A stretch of 64,000 nucleotides of DNA from Clostridium sp. CM027 (GCF_024730565.1 NZ_CP077725.1:620001-684000); one strand, 5' to 3'. Shown: positions 27,114 to 36,335, numbered from the stretch's first letter. Notes: generated by a model not told the origin, from the letters alone. Numbers and translations are program-made.

Positions 27114-27475
27114 ATAAGAAGCGCAACTTATCATATATTTAGTAAAATCTTTAAACAAACTTGATACCCCCAATAAAATATAATAGAGTGGGGAGAGGTC
27201 ATAAAAAATATATAGAAACTATACGTAAACTAAGAATTCAAAGATGATTGCCATTGCAATCGGCTAGGAAGCCATTTTATAAATTACTTAGGAATACAAA
27301 AGTTAAGTTTAACCGTAATAAATTAAGTATTAAAATTGTAACACTATACTGATTTATTGATTAAAATTTAAAAAGAAAATATAGTTTAAGGAGAAAAAAT
27401 ATTGTTAAATATATTAAGAACAAATAGAAGTTAGAATCTAATTCGTTGTGAATTAAGGATTCTAACTTCTATTTG
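27114..27475 (+). ncRNA. candidate non-coding RNA of about 360 nt
   Basis: Between the promoter at 27079 and a long hairpin terminator (18-bp stem, 27421-27475) there is no ORF except a 10-codon TTG frame before the terminator. Local stems are visible: CCCC/GGGG at about 27166-27196, GATTGC/GCAATC at 27246-27261 and GGCT/AGCC at 27262-27273. No family was recognised; it lacks tmRNA and RNase P signatures. It may be a regulatory RNA or an untranslated relic. Confidence 0.4.
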
Positions 27476-27504
27476 TTTGTGTATTAGTATATATATTCTC
27501 TGAT

Positions 27505-28341
27505 TTAATTGTTTTCAGTAAACCAGTCAATCAATTTTTTAGCTATGCTTATACTATCAGGTGTTAAAGGTAGTTCAGTAGAACTATACCATTTAGCATG
27601 CCCAATTTCTTTTCCGTCTACTTGTATTTCTCCGCTTTCGTATTCGCAAGTAAATCCTATCATTAGAGAATTAGGAAAAGGCCAAGGTTGATTTCCAAAA
27701 TATTTTATATTTTTTACAGTAATGCCTGTTTCTTCACAAACTTCGCGAACAACACACTCCTCAAAAGTCTCTCCAACCTCTACAAAACCAGAAACTACAC
27801 TATATAAATCTTTAGGAAATTGATTATTATGAGCAAGAAGTAATTTCCCATCCTTTACAACAGCTACAATTATAGCTGGACAAATCCTAGGGTAATTTAC
27901 AAGTCCACACTTGGAACATTTTTTAGATCTTTCTCCACCAACGCTCTGAGTTAATGTGCCACATCTGCCACAATATTTATGATCATTATTAAAGCTTACT
28001 ATTTGTTTAGCTCTCCCAGCTATCCAAAACATTTCGTTAGGTAACTGGTGAGTTAAAGATTTAAGGTCGAGCAAACACATACTGTTTGGGATAATAGCAT
28101 CTTTATTCATTTCTCCACAAAAGCAATTTTCACCATTTATGGAGCCAAGATATTGAATATTATTTAATTTTAAATCTACTAGATCTCTAATTGTAGGTAT
28201 TGTTGTTTTATTAGCGTCAGATTTAACTAATAACTCATCCTTGTAAAATAAAAAATAAATATCATTATTTGTTTCAGGTAAAATTGAAGCTACTGAGGGT
28301 ATAAAAGTTGATATAATTTTATCGTTATGCATTAGTATCAT
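27505..28341 (-). CDS. nudC: NAD+ diphosphatase (NADH pyrophosphatase)
   Basis: A 278-residue Nudix hydrolase of NudC type, splitting NAD(H) to NMN(H) and AMP, and able in the family to remove NAD caps from RNA. The zinc ribbon CGRCG...CSKCG lies at about 120-140, the Nudix box GFVEVGETFEECVVREVCEE near 190, and the NudC tail motif NQPWPFPNSLMIGF follows it. Full length. The hairpin at 27421 can end it from the other side. Confidence 0.92.
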   Translation of the reverse strand: MILMHNDKIISTFIPSVASILPETNNDIYFLFYKDELLVKSDANKTTIPTIRDLVDLKLNNIQYLGSINGENCFCGEMNKDAIIPNSMCLLDLKSLTHQLPNEMFWIAGRAKQIVSFNNDHKYCGRCGTLTQSVGGERSKKCSKCGLVNYPRICPAIIVAVVKDGKLLLAHNNQFPKDLYSVVSGFVEVGETFEECVVREVCEETGITVKNIKYFGNQPWPFPNSLMIGFTCEYESGEIQVDGKEIGHAKWYSSTELPLTPDSISIAKKLIDWFTENN

Positions 28342-28739
28342 ATCTCCAATCTATAATTTTAAATTGTCTAAACAATTAGAATTCATTTTAATTATCATAC
28401 AATTATATCATACACGAATAATTATTAATATTATAAAAATTAATAAATAAAAAGAATTTGAGATATAACGAAAATAGGTTTACATAATTGTAATTATGTA
28501 AACCTACAAAAATGTAAACCTACATTAATAATTAATATTGTAAAAAAGCCGAAATAACAATCTATATATTAGATATGCTTGAGTTTGTAAATTAAATCAA
28601 AAATATTGTCAAATAAATAGCATATAGCATTTTTTTATACTTTTAATTTGGTATAATATGAATGTACCTTAATTGTTATTAGTAGGAATACAATTCACTA
28701 TATTTCAAAAAATAAATATAAGTATAAGGAGGTTTCAAT
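28342..28739. other. intergenic region with GTTTACAT palindrome
   Basis: No gene. A 31-bp palindrome centred at 28490 (TAGGTTTACATAATT and its complement) is followed at 28512 by a third copy of ATGTAAACCTACA. The deoD promoter -10 TATAAT is at 28652-28657. The palindrome may be an operator or a hairpin; it differs in orientation from a BirA site. Confidence 0.45.
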
Positions 28740-29453
28740 ATGATACCAACAGCGCATATTGAAGTAAAAGAAGAAGGAATTATTGCAAAAACAGTCTTAA
28801 TGCCGGGGGATCCATTACGGGCACAATTTATTGCAGAAACATTTTTACAAAATGTATCCAAATTTAATAACGTACGAAATATATTTGGATACACGGGTAC
28901 ATATAAAGGACGTAAAATTTCTGTAATGGCTAGTGGCATGGGTATGCCTAGTATTGGTATCTACTCATATGAATTATTTAATTTTTATGGTGTAGAAAAT
29001 ATTATACGAATTGGTTCATGTGGTGCTTACACTGCTGATTTAAACTTATATGATGTAGTACTTTGCACTGAGGCTTGGAGTGAATCCACTTATGCAAAAA
29101 CTCAAAGTGGATATGAATCCGATACAATTGCTGCATCATCTGTTTTAAATAGTAAGTTAGAGAAAACGGCAGAGGATTTAGGCATAAAAATTCATAAAAA
29201 TAGAGTTCACTCATCGGATGTATTTTATCGTGAAAATTTTGATGAGTATAAGGATATTTATGAAAAGTACGGTTGTACTTGCGTAGAAATGGAATCATTT
29301 GCTCTATTCCATAATGCAAATATATTGGGGAAGAAAGCATCTTGTTTATTAACAGTCTCTGATAATTTAGTAACTCATGAGGTGACTACGTCTCAAGAAA
29401 GACAAGAAGCCTTTACTAATATGATGAAAATAGCTTTAGAGATGGCTGAATAA
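28740..29453 (+). CDS. deoD: purine-nucleoside phosphorylase, DeoD type
   Basis: A 237-residue hexameric-type purine nucleoside phosphorylase (phosphorolysis of (deoxy)nucleosides to base and ribose-1-phosphate). Motifs are MPTAHI-like start, LMPGDPLRAQFIAE, GMGMPSIGIYSYEL, RIGSCGA and the substrate-binding EMESFALF, with catalytic Asp in TVSDNL. AAGGAGG lies before the ATG. Confidence 0.95.
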   Translation: MIPTAHIEVKEEGIIAKTVLMPGDPLRAQFIAETFLQNVSKFNNVRNIFGYTGTYKGRKISVMASGMGMPSIGIYSYELFNFYGVENIIRIGSCGAYTADLNLYDVVLCTEAWSESTYAKTQSGYESDTIAASSVLNSKLEKTAEDLGIKIHKNRVHSSDVFYRENFDEYKDIYEKYGCTCVEMESFALFHNANILGKKASCLLTVSDNLVTHEVTTSQERQEAFTNMMKIALEMAE

Positions 29454-29486
29454 TAGTCAAGTAGTAAATCTAGTTCCATTCATGCT

Positions 29487-29540
29487 TAACTCTAAAAAAC
29501 CCTCAATATAAAATTATTGAGGGTTTTTTAGAGTTAATTT
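29487..29540. terminator. bidirectional terminator after deoD
   Basis: Stem TAACTCTAAAAAACCCTC with its complement, 22 bp, containing A- and T-runs on both sides. Confidence 0.85.
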
Positions 29541-29544
29541 ATTA

Positions 29545-29712
29545 TCATATCATTAACTCTAATTTTAGGATGCTATCTTTTAATGTGTATTCATAGGATT
29601 CGTTATCTTTCTTCATAGTAGCTGCTATGGAAATTAGATTTTCGTTATTTTGCATTGCTATGCTTTTAGCAATATAAAGTGAATTACCAGTTCCTGAAAA
29701 ATAAAATATCAT
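29545..29712 (-). pseudogene. truncated EFR1-type flavodoxin/ferredoxin gene
   Basis: A 55-codon frame starting with MIFYFSGTGNSLYIAKSIA, the FMN-binding start of flavodoxin-fold EFR1 ferrodoxins (normally about 250-270 residues with two 4Fe-4S motifs). It stops after a YEYTLKD segment where the full protein would continue. GGAGG before the ATG is intact. It is a 5' remnant. Confidence 0.65.
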
Positions 29713-29909
29713 AAAATACCTCCAATTAGCAATTACATCATACTTGCCTAATATTAGTAAAATTTCTTTGGTTAAAATTGTAAACAATACATTTCCCAAG
29801 GTAATTATATAGAAAGTAGCTACAATTCCTTCAACATATCTTTAAATTTTAAAGATATTAGGCTATAATTAAGAAGATACACATTAAAATGAATAATAAG
29901 GAGTGCAGT

Positions 29910-30146
29910 ATGAGAAAAGTTTATAAGGACCCAAAAGCATTAGCATCATGTTTGAAGGATTTAGTAGATCTTTATTTAGATGATATTATAGAATATGAAA
30001 AGCTAAAAGGAAAAATAATGGTACTAGTTAATGCAAACGAGAATAGAATTTATAAGGATGGTAATATATCTTTAAAAATATCTAATATAATAGGTAGTTC
30101 CAGAGTAGACATTATTAACAAGGTATTCTCAGAAAGCCAAGATTAA
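29910..30146 (+). CDS. small conserved clostridial protein (TIGR04540-like)
   Basis: A 78-residue protein: MRKVYKDPKALASCLKDLVD, YLDDIIEYEKLK, then RIYKDGNIS and a helical end. It resembles the TIGR04540 small-protein family; function unknown. ATG 29910 has AAGGAG 7 bp ahead. Cytosolic. Confidence 0.65.
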   Translation: MRKVYKDPKALASCLKDLVDLYLDDIIEYEKLKGKIMVLVNANENRIYKDGNISLKISNIIGSSRVDIINKVFSESQD

Positions 30147-30267
30147 TTATGTAGCTATAAGAAATGAAAGGATGTACCCTTAGATTTACATAAAATCATG
30201 TATATGATATATTTTTGTTTTAAGTAAGAGTCTTTTTATTTAGATGATGTTACAAATAAAACTAATG

Positions 30268-30303
30268 AAAACCGTACACGGGAGATAAAGTGTACGGTTT
30301 TTC
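30268..30303 (+). terminator. terminator
   Basis: AAAACCGTACAC / GTGTACGGTTTT stem with T-run, after the small protein gene. Confidence 0.8.
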
Positions 30304-30343
30304 ACTTGTGGAATAGGATACATTCCCTTCCGCAGTCGTAAAC

Positions 30344-30385
30344 CATCTCCTGCGGAGCTATTGTAGCTTCGCAGAAGATGATTTA
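30344..30385 (+). repeat. dispersed hairpin repeat, copy A
   Basis: CATCTCCTGCGGAGCT and AGCTTCGCAGAAGATG form a 16-bp stem ending in ATTTAA. This is the distal hairpin of the repeat seen complete at 35943-36095. The rest of 30303-30510 holds no other signal. Confidence 0.7.
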
Positions 30386-30510
30386 AGAGATTAATAAATT
30401 ACTTGTATATATCTTTCTAAAATTATATAATGGATTAAGGTTAAAAATGTTTATATAGTAAGTGATAGTACATAGATTAGATGACCATAATTTTTTTAGA
30501 GGAGAAATTT

Positions 30511-33258
30511 ATGAACTTTGATATTCAGAGTAACAAGAGTAAGGCATTTAGCATTTTTCTTGCAGCTATTTTAGTTATAACAGAATTGTTTTTTCTGTTC
30601 CCAAGCATGGATACTTTTGCTAAAAGCGGTAATATGAAGATAATTGTTCATTATGCTAAAAATCCAAGCAGTGATTTAAAATGGAACATGTGGTTGTTGA
30701 CTGATGATGAAGAGGGAAGTAAGTTCGATGTCGCTGGCAAGGATGCATTTGGTGAGATATGTGAAGTTAAATTCGATGATAAATTCGATGATAAAGTGGG
30801 GTTTATAGTACGCACAGACAAAGGGGAAAAGGACACTGATGAGAATAGATTTATTGAGAAATTCAATGATGGTGCTAGAGAAGTTTGGATTAATGGAGGC
30901 GACTCTAAAGTATACTATTCAGTAGCTGAAGCTAAAGTAGGTGCTCCCAAGGTGGTCGTACCTGCTGGAAATAATTTAGATAAGTCAGGTAAATTTATAG
31001 CTGCAAAATTAGATGACTTGAATAGCATAAGCATAGAAACAAGCTTAGCATTTAAATTTATCGCACAAAGTACTGAAGGCATTATAGTTAAGGCCGATGG
31101 TAAGTCTGTAAAAATAAAAGAAGTAACAAGTAATGAAGTAAAAGATGGTACTACAACAGTTGCGAAGATAGAGCTTAGTGAAAATGTTAAACTAAGTCAA
31201 AAACTTACGGTTTCTAAGGAAGGTTTTCCGGAAAAGGACGTAGTGATTGGGGATGTAATGGGAAGTGCTGGTTTTGAAAAAATGTTTTATTATGAAGGAA
31301 ATGATTTAGGTAATACTTATTCTACCAATAAAACAAGCTTTAGAGTATGGGCACCAACTGCAACCGAGGTAAAGATTGTAACTTATAAAAAATGGGATGA
31401 TAAAATTGGTAATGAATCTAGCATGAAAAAAAGCGTCAAAGGCACTTGGACCTTTGACTTAAATGGAGATCAAAAGGATATATTTTATACTTATAAGGTC
31501 AATATTGCAGGGGTTTGGAACGAGGCTGTAGATCCTTATGCTCGTTCTGTGTCTGTAAATGGAGATAAGGGCGCTGTAATTGACTTAAAGGAAACAACTC
31601 CTGAAAAATGGAAGCCAAGTGAAAAACCTAATTTCACAAATCTAAATGATGCAATTATATACGAACTACATGTTAGAGACTTTTCTATAGACCAAAATAG
31701 TGGTATGGAAAACAAAGGTAAATTTTTAGCGTTTACTGAAACAGGGACAAAGGGAACAGATGGTACCAAGACGGGTGTTGATTATATAAAAGACCTAGGG
31801 GTAACGCATGTGGAGTTTATGCCAATGTTTGATTATGCTAGTGTGGATGAGACTTCAAAAAAGCCACAATTTAACTGGGGTTACAATCCTAAAAATTATA
31901 ATGCACCTGAAGGAAGTTATTCAACAGATCCATACAATCCTATCACTAGAGTTAAAGAATTGAAACAAGCAGTACAATCTCTTCATGATAACGGATTAAG
32001 GGTAACCATGGATGTAGTTTATAATCACATGTACAATAGCTATGATTCTAATTTCAATAAATTAGTACCAGGATATTATTATAGATACGATAAAGATGGT
32101 AGCAACACAGATGAAAGTGGGTATGGGAATACCCTTGCTTCAGAAAATGCAATGACAAGAAAGTTTATTGTAGATTCCGTAATGTATTGGGCAAAAGAAT
32201 ATAATATAGATGGATTTAAATTCGATAATATGGGGCTCATTGATATAAATACAATGAATGAAGTTAGAAAAAAATTAAATAATATAGATCCTTCCATTCT
32301 CATTATCGGAGAGAGCTCTAATATTGGGACTACTCTTTCAGAAGATAAAGCAGCAATACAGAAAAATGCGAGTAAAATGCCTGGAATATCACATTTCAAT
32401 GATAAAATGAAAGATGGAATAAAAGGTAGCGTACTTGAATCAAAATCAAAGGGCTTTATTAACGGTAAAACTAATGCGGAGACAGACATTAAAAAAGGAA
32501 TAGTCGGAGGTATAGATTACTCAAGTGGTATAAAAACTTGGGAAAAAGTTGACCCTGTACAATCTATTACTTATGCTGAATGTCATAATAATAATACATT
32601 ATGGGATAAACTTATTTTAACAAACCCAAAAGATAATGATGAAGCAAGATTAAAAATGCACAAAATGGCAGAGGCTATAATTCTTACTTCCCAAGGTATT
32701 CCATTCTTTCAATCAGGACAGGAATTTTTGAGAACTAAAGGTGGCGATAACAACTCCTATAAGTCTCCTGATAGTGTAAATAAACTTGATTGGACTCGAA
32801 AATCAGAAAACATCAACACTGTTAATTATTTCAAAGGTTTAATAGAGTTAAGAAAAGCACATCCGGCCTTCAGAATGTCTTCAGCGGATATGATTAAGAA
32901 AAACTTGAATTTTTTAACAGTCCCTGAAAATGTGGTAGCATACGAAATGAACTACAGTGCAAATATGGATACTTGGGCGAATATTGTAGTAGCTTTTAAT
33001 GCAAATAGAGAAGACACAACCATTAAATTATCTAAGATAGGCACGTGGAATATTGTAGTAGATGGAGAACAAGCAGGTGTTAAAACTATAAAGCAATTTA
33101 AAGGTGATTCATTAGTAGTCCCTGCTCTAAGCTCTACTGTAATTTATTTCGAATCAGAATATATTTTTATGACATTAACCTTTTGGATTTATGCTGTATT
33201 AATCTTAGCTGGGATTGCTTGCATGATATATGTTTTAAAGGTTAGAAAGAAATCTTAG
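30511..33258 (+). CDS. membrane-anchored pullulanase-like protein, GH13 catalytic residues altered
   Basis: A 915-residue secreted GH13 protein. Order: signal peptide (to about 32), CBM41-like domain (IIVHYAKNPSSDLKWNMW), a linker domain, CBM48 (YEGNDLGNTY...FRVWAPTA), the GH13_14 barrel with DVVYNH, and a C-terminal transmembrane helix with basic tail (VRKKS). Key residues differ from active pullulanases: region II reads GFKFDNMG (Lys570 for Arg, nucleophile Asp572 kept), region III GESS (Glu601 kept, PW lost), region IV ECHNN (Asn693 for the stabilising Asp). It probably binds but does not cleave alpha-glucans. ATG 30511 chosen from GAGGAG spacing. Confidence 0.85.
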   Translation: MNFDIQSNKSKAFSIFLAAILVITELFFLFPSMDTFAKSGNMKIIVHYAKNPSSDLKWNMWLLTDDEEGSKFDVAGKDAFGEICEVKFDDKFDDKVGFIVRTDKGEKDTDENRFIEKFNDGAREVWINGGDSKVYYSVAEAKVGAPKVVVPAGNNLDKSGKFIAAKLDDLNSISIETSLAFKFIAQSTEGIIVKADGKSVKIKEVTSNEVKDGTTTVAKIELSENVKLSQKLTVSKEGFPEKDVVIGDVMGSAGFEKMFYYEGNDLGNTYSTNKTSFRVWAPTATEVKIVTYKKWDDKIGNESSMKKSVKGTWTFDLNGDQKDIFYTYKVNIAGVWNEAVDPYARSVSVNGDKGAVIDLKETTPEKWKPSEKPNFTNLNDAIIYELHVRDFSIDQNSGMENKGKFLAFTETGTKGTDGTKTGVDYIKDLGVTHVEFMPMFDYASVDETSKKPQFNWGYNPKNYNAPEGSYSTDPYNPITRVKELKQAVQSLHDNGLRVTMDVVYNHMYNSYDSNFNKLVPGYYYRYDKDGSNTDESGYGNTLASENAMTRKFIVDSVMYWAKEYNIDGFKFDNMGLIDINTMNEVRKKLNNIDPSILIIGESSNIGTTLSEDKAAIQKNASKMPGISHFNDKMKDGIKGSVLESKSKGFINGKTNAETDIKKGIVGGIDYSSGIKTWEKVDPVQSITYAECHNNNTLWDKLILTNPKDNDEARLKMHKMAEAIILTSQGIPFFQSGQEFLRTKGGDNNSYKSPDSVNKLDWTRKSENINTVNYFKGLIELRKAHPAFRMSSADMIKKNLNFLTVPENVVAYEMNYSANMDTWANIVVAFNANREDTTIKLSKIGTWNIVVDGEQAGVKTIKQFKGDSLVVPALSSTVIYFESEYIFMTLTFWIYAVLILAGIACMIYVLKVRKKS

Positions 33259-33282
33259 TATTATAACTTATTGTGTATTTTG

Positions 33283-33319
33283 AAGGGCCCTTATTATAAA
33301 ATACAAGGGTCTTTTTTTT
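33283..33319 (+). terminator. terminator after pullulanase-like gene
   Basis: GGCCCTT / AAGGGTC stem and TTTTTTTT. Confidence 0.7.
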
Positions 33320-33335
33320 AGAGGGGGGTATTGTC

Positions 33336-34244
33336 ATGATAAATATAACATTTTTTATATTAATTTTAATTATTATTACTATTTTTATTATAGGGTGGCA
33401 TTTTTCTAGTATAATTATATATCCTAGGGTTGCAAAATATAATTATACATACGATTATGAAGTAGAACAAGGTAAAATAGATATAGAAAAATTTAATAAT
33501 TTGGAAAAACAAGAAGTATACCTAGATTCCCAATATGGTTATAAAATTCATGGTTTCTTCTTTCCAAATAACAATTCAAAAAAAGCTATAATATTGTGTC
33601 ATGGAATAACTTCGAGTTTGTATGGCTCTGTTAAATATATGGATATGTTTTTAAAAAGAGGTTTTGCTATCTTTATTTATGATCATAGAAATCATGGTCT
33701 AAGTGGTGGTAAAAATACCTCATTTGGTTATTATGAAAAGTTTGATTTGAAAAAATGCACTGATTGGCTGTTTAATAAATTAGGAAATGATATCATCGTC
33801 GGATTGCATGGCGAGTCCATGGGTGCCGGCATAGTTCTTCAAAATATTGCAATAGATGATAGAATTAAGTTTTGTATAGATGACTGTGGATACTCTGATG
33901 CACAAGATTTATTTAAACACATATTAGAAAAATATTACGGTATAAAAAGATTTCCACTCATAAAATTATCAAGTAAAATCAGCAAAATTCGAGTTGGATG
34001 GGACTTCAAAGATGTATCACCTATAACTACTTTACCTAATGTGAAAATTCCGATATTGTTTATTCATGGTGAAAAAGATGACTATGTACCTACTTTTATG
34101 TGTAACCAAATGTACTCAGTAAAGAAGGGCTACAAAGATATATATATTGCTCCGGGTGCAGGGCATGCCGAGGCGTATTGGAAGAACAAAGATGAATACG
34201 AAAAAAAAGTTGATGGATTTTTAAAAGCTATCAATATAATTTAA
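33336..34244 (+). CDS. alpha/beta hydrolase, membrane-anchored
   Basis: A 302-residue alpha/beta hydrolase with an N-terminal transmembrane helix (about 3-22) and the active domain probably outside. The nucleophile elbow is GESMG, the oxyanion region LCHGITSS, the acid Asp in GEKDDYVP and the His in GAGHAEAY, so the triad is complete. Similar proteins are annotated as serine aminopeptidase/lysophospholipase-like; substrate unknown. Confidence 0.82.
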   Translation: MINITFFILILIIITIFIIGWHFSSIIIYPRVAKYNYTYDYEVEQGKIDIEKFNNLEKQEVYLDSQYGYKIHGFFFPNNNSKKAIILCHGITSSLYGSVKYMDMFLKRGFAIFIYDHRNHGLSGGKNTSFGYYEKFDLKKCTDWLFNKLGNDIIVGLHGESMGAGIVLQNIAIDDRIKFCIDDCGYSDAQDLFKHILEKYYGIKRFPLIKLSSKISKIRVGWDFKDVSPITTLPNVKIPILFIHGEKDDYVPTFMCNQMYSVKKGYKDIYIAPGAGHAEAYWKNKDEYEKKVDGFLKAINII

Positions 34245-34258
34245 AAGGATGTGCTTTA

Positions 34259-35203
34259 ATGTTTCAGCTACCACAAAATGAAAAGAAGTATTTATACACA
34301 ACTAATTATTCGAGTGATGAAGAAAGCCTATGCAAAATGGAAATAAAGTGCCTCTTTAATAAACCCCTTGATGAAAAGCACTTGTTTTCTGATATTTATG
34401 TGGATCCATCTAGAAGTCCTTTTATAAAAAAATGCATTTCTATAATGTATACCGGAGAAACAATGAAACAGGTCATTGATCAAATTGTTATGGACAAACT
34501 TACCGGCATAAATTATAAAGTTGCTTATATCAATGCTACTGATGAAAATATTGGTTTTCATGAGAGGCGTAGGATTGAATTCGAAATAGGCTTTAAAATA
34601 CTCGGAGAAGCTGAAATGAAAAATCCCAGAATTATCTTTGGCATAACAAAAGTAGCTAACAACTGGATATTTGGTGAATGTGAGAGCAATGCTTCTGAAT
34701 GGCTATTGCACAATAAAAAACCTTTTTCTTATTCAAATGCACTAAAGGTGAATGTATGTCGGGCCCTTGTTAATATAGCTGTAGCTAATAATCTAAATTG
34801 CAGCGTTGTAGATCCATGTTGTGGCATTGGGACGGTACTAATTGAAGCTATTTCAATGGATATTAATATTAAAGGTTATGAGATAAATCCATACATTGGT
34901 GAAAATGCAAAGGCAAACCTCCGGTATTTTGGATATGATGATGTAATAACTATTTGTGATATGAATGATATTGCGAATAAATTTAATGTGGCCATCGTTG
35001 ATCTTCCTTATGGTATATTCACTCAAATTACGACCGAGGAACAGTTAGCCATTATGAGTAGTACTCGTAGAATAGCGGATAGAATGGTAATAATTACTTT
35101 TGATAATATGGAAGAGCAAATTACTTCCGTTGGCTTTCACATAGATGATCGGTGTACGGTGTCTAAAGGGACCTTTAAAAGACACATATTCATATGTAGT
35201 TAA
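34259..35203 (+). CDS. TRM11-like RNA methyltransferase
   Basis: A 314-residue SAM-dependent methyltransferase. The N-terminal half resembles the THUMP-side region of TRM11/COG1041 proteins; the C-terminal Rossmann part has DPCCGIGTVLIEA (SAM loop), GYEINP and the catalytic DLPYG in place of NPPY. A tRNA guanine-N2 methylase role is likely. It begins 14 bp after the hydrolase stop, so the two may be cotranscribed. Confidence 0.8.
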   Translation: MFQLPQNEKKYLYTTNYSSDEESLCKMEIKCLFNKPLDEKHLFSDIYVDPSRSPFIKKCISIMYTGETMKQVIDQIVMDKLTGINYKVAYINATDENIGFHERRRIEFEIGFKILGEAEMKNPRIIFGITKVANNWIFGECESNASEWLLHNKKPFSYSNALKVNVCRALVNIAVANNLNCSVVDPCCGIGTVLIEAISMDINIKGYEINPYIGENAKANLRYFGYDDVITICDMNDIANKFNVAIVDLPYGIFTQITTEEQLAIMSSTRRIADRMVIITFDNMEEQITSVGFHIDDRCTVSKGTFKRHIFICS

Positions 35204-35209
35204 TATGGT

Positions 35210-35275
35210 GAATCATCTCCTGCGGAGCTCTGCAATATAGAACTGGGAGACTTTCCTTCTGAAATGTCTTTAAAA
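35210..35275 (-). repeat. dispersed hairpin repeat, copy B (inverted, internally deleted)
   Basis: Contains ATCATCTCCTGCGGAGC at one end and TGGGAGACT plus CTTCTGAAATGTC at the other: both ends of the 35943-36095 element in reverse orientation with the middle missing. Confidence 0.65.
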
Positions 35276-35319
35276 GTAATGTTAAATATAAAACTTCAAA
35301 AAATAAAGAGGTGTTAGAT

Positions 35320-35625
35320 ATGACAAAAAAAAGCAGTAAAAATAATGATCTTTTATATAATTATAAGGGGACGGCTTCTCCCCAAATATATTCTATATTA
35401 ATTAATTTGATAAATGAGGATAAGGAAGACTTAGCAAAAGTAGTTATAAAAATTGATTATTTACTAGAATATGCAAGTTCTTGCATAAAGCAACTGGACT
35501 TTGATGAAGCAAAGGAAGTTCTAGATAAGGCTAAAAGTAGAATAGATATATTAAAAATGGGAGACGTTAATACGAATCACCTAGAATATTTATATGCTGG
35601 AATAGCAAAAAAGGCGAAAAAATAA
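35320..35625 (+). CDS. hypothetical protein, helical
   Basis: A 101-residue protein of unknown function. After a basic start (TKKSSKNND) it is predicted helical with a hydrophobic first helix (PQIYSILINLINEDKED) and later TPR-like stretch (LDFDEAKEVLDKAKSRI). ATG chosen after AAAGAGGTG. Ends at a clear terminator. Confidence 0.6.
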   Translation: MTKKSSKNNDLLYNYKGTASPQIYSILINLINEDKEDLAKVVIKIDYLLEYASSCIKQLDFDEAKEVLDKAKSRIDILKMGDVNTNHLEYLYAGIAKKAKK

Positions 35626-35628
35626 TGT

Positions 35629-35674
35629 TACACAGGATATTTAACAATAGATATCCTGTGTAGCATTATTTTTT
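35629..35674 (+). terminator. terminator
   Basis: TACACAGGATAT / ATATCCTGTGTA stem followed by a T-rich tail. Confidence 0.85.
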
Positions 35675-35699
35675 CTCATGAATCCAATAGGATATGTCC

Positions 35700-35852
35700 C
35701 TAGGTTCTTCTTTTTCCTGAAAGCATATCCACGATGAATACAATTGCAGCTATTAGAAGTAATATATGGATCATACTGCCACCAACTCTAAATATAAGCC
35801 CTAATGCCCAAAAGAATACTACTATTCCGCCTATCCAACGTAAAACTCCCAT
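35700..35852 (-). CDS. lmo0937-type small membrane protein
   Basis: A 50-residue membrane protein too short for routine ORF calling. Its sequence (LRWIGGIVVFFWALGLIFR, then HILLLIAAIVFIVDM and a KRRT tail) gives two transmembrane helices and matches the lmo0937/DUF5670 family. AAAGGTGGTG lies ahead of the ATG at 35852. Function unknown; family members are often stress associated. Confidence 0.8.
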   Translation of the reverse strand: MGVLRWIGGIVVFFWALGLIFRVGGSMIHILLLIAAIVFIVDMLSGKRRT

Positions 35853-35942
35853 ATAAAACACCACCTTTCACATTTATATTTATTTTTTTAATTTATTTTA
35901 ATATTATAATTACCTAAATTCAGATGAAATATGCGAAGTGAT

Positions 35943-36095
35943 TTTAACGACATTTCAAAAAGATAGTCTCCCACTTCTACAATAGGGAGTTATATGCCCT
36001 AACAAATAGAAAACTTCAGTGAGAGTATAAATCTCCTTCTGAAGCGTCAATGCATCTTCTGCGAAGATGTTGCAGCTTCGCAGGAGATGATTTAA
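35943..36095 (+). repeat. dispersed hairpin repeat, full-length copy C
   Basis: About 153 bp from TTTAACGACATTTC to GCAGGAGATGATTTAA. It contains stems CTCCC/GGGAG (35970-35990), ACTTCAG/CTGAAGC (36013-36045) and the terminal CATCTTCTGCGAAG / CTTCGCAGGAGATG hairpin. Ends and hairpins recur at five other places in the window. No coding capacity. Confidence 0.75.
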
Positions 36096-36168
36096 CTCCA
36101 GTTCTTGTATAAAAATAACGCATAAATATTTTTTTTATGGCAACCATATTATAGAAAGAGGTGGATAC

Positions 36169-36309
36169 ATGGCTAATAAACTTAAAACTACTAATAAACA
36201 AATGGCATCTTTAGGAATCAGGAAAAATGAAGTAGGTGATTATGAATATATAAATCCGGATGAAAAAAATAATTCAAAATATAAATCTGTTAAAAAAGAG
36301 CCCAAGTAA
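36169..36309 (+). CDS. small basic hypothetical protein
   Basis: A 46-residue, Lys/Asn-rich protein (MANKLKTTNKQMASLGIRKN start) not long enough for standard ORF lists. GAAAGAGGTGG lies upstream and its stop is inside a terminator hairpin (36298-36335), so it is a real transcription unit. Function unknown. Confidence 0.65.
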   Translation: MANKLKTTNKQMASLGIRKNEVGDYEYINPDEKNNSKYKSVKKEPK

Positions 36310-36335
36310 TTTAAAATTACTTGGGTTCTTTTTTT
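36298..36335 (+). terminator. terminator over stop of small protein gene
   Basis: GAGCCCAAGTAATTT / AAATTACTTGGGTTC stem followed by TTTTTT. The following 280 bp to the glucokinase gene are AT-rich; nothing else was recognised. Confidence 0.8.

Noticed and set aside
27114-27475. tmRNA or RNase P RNA identity of the orphan transcript
   Set aside because: Length is suggestive but no tag-peptide frame, no tRNA-like ends and no RNase P core motifs were found.
28475-28524. BirA operator before deoD
   Set aside because: Half-sites are in the opposite orientation and spacing to the BirA palindrome seen before bioY.
32079-32489. 136-codon minus-strand ORF
   Set aside because: Lies inside the pullulanase-like gene on the other strand without start signals.
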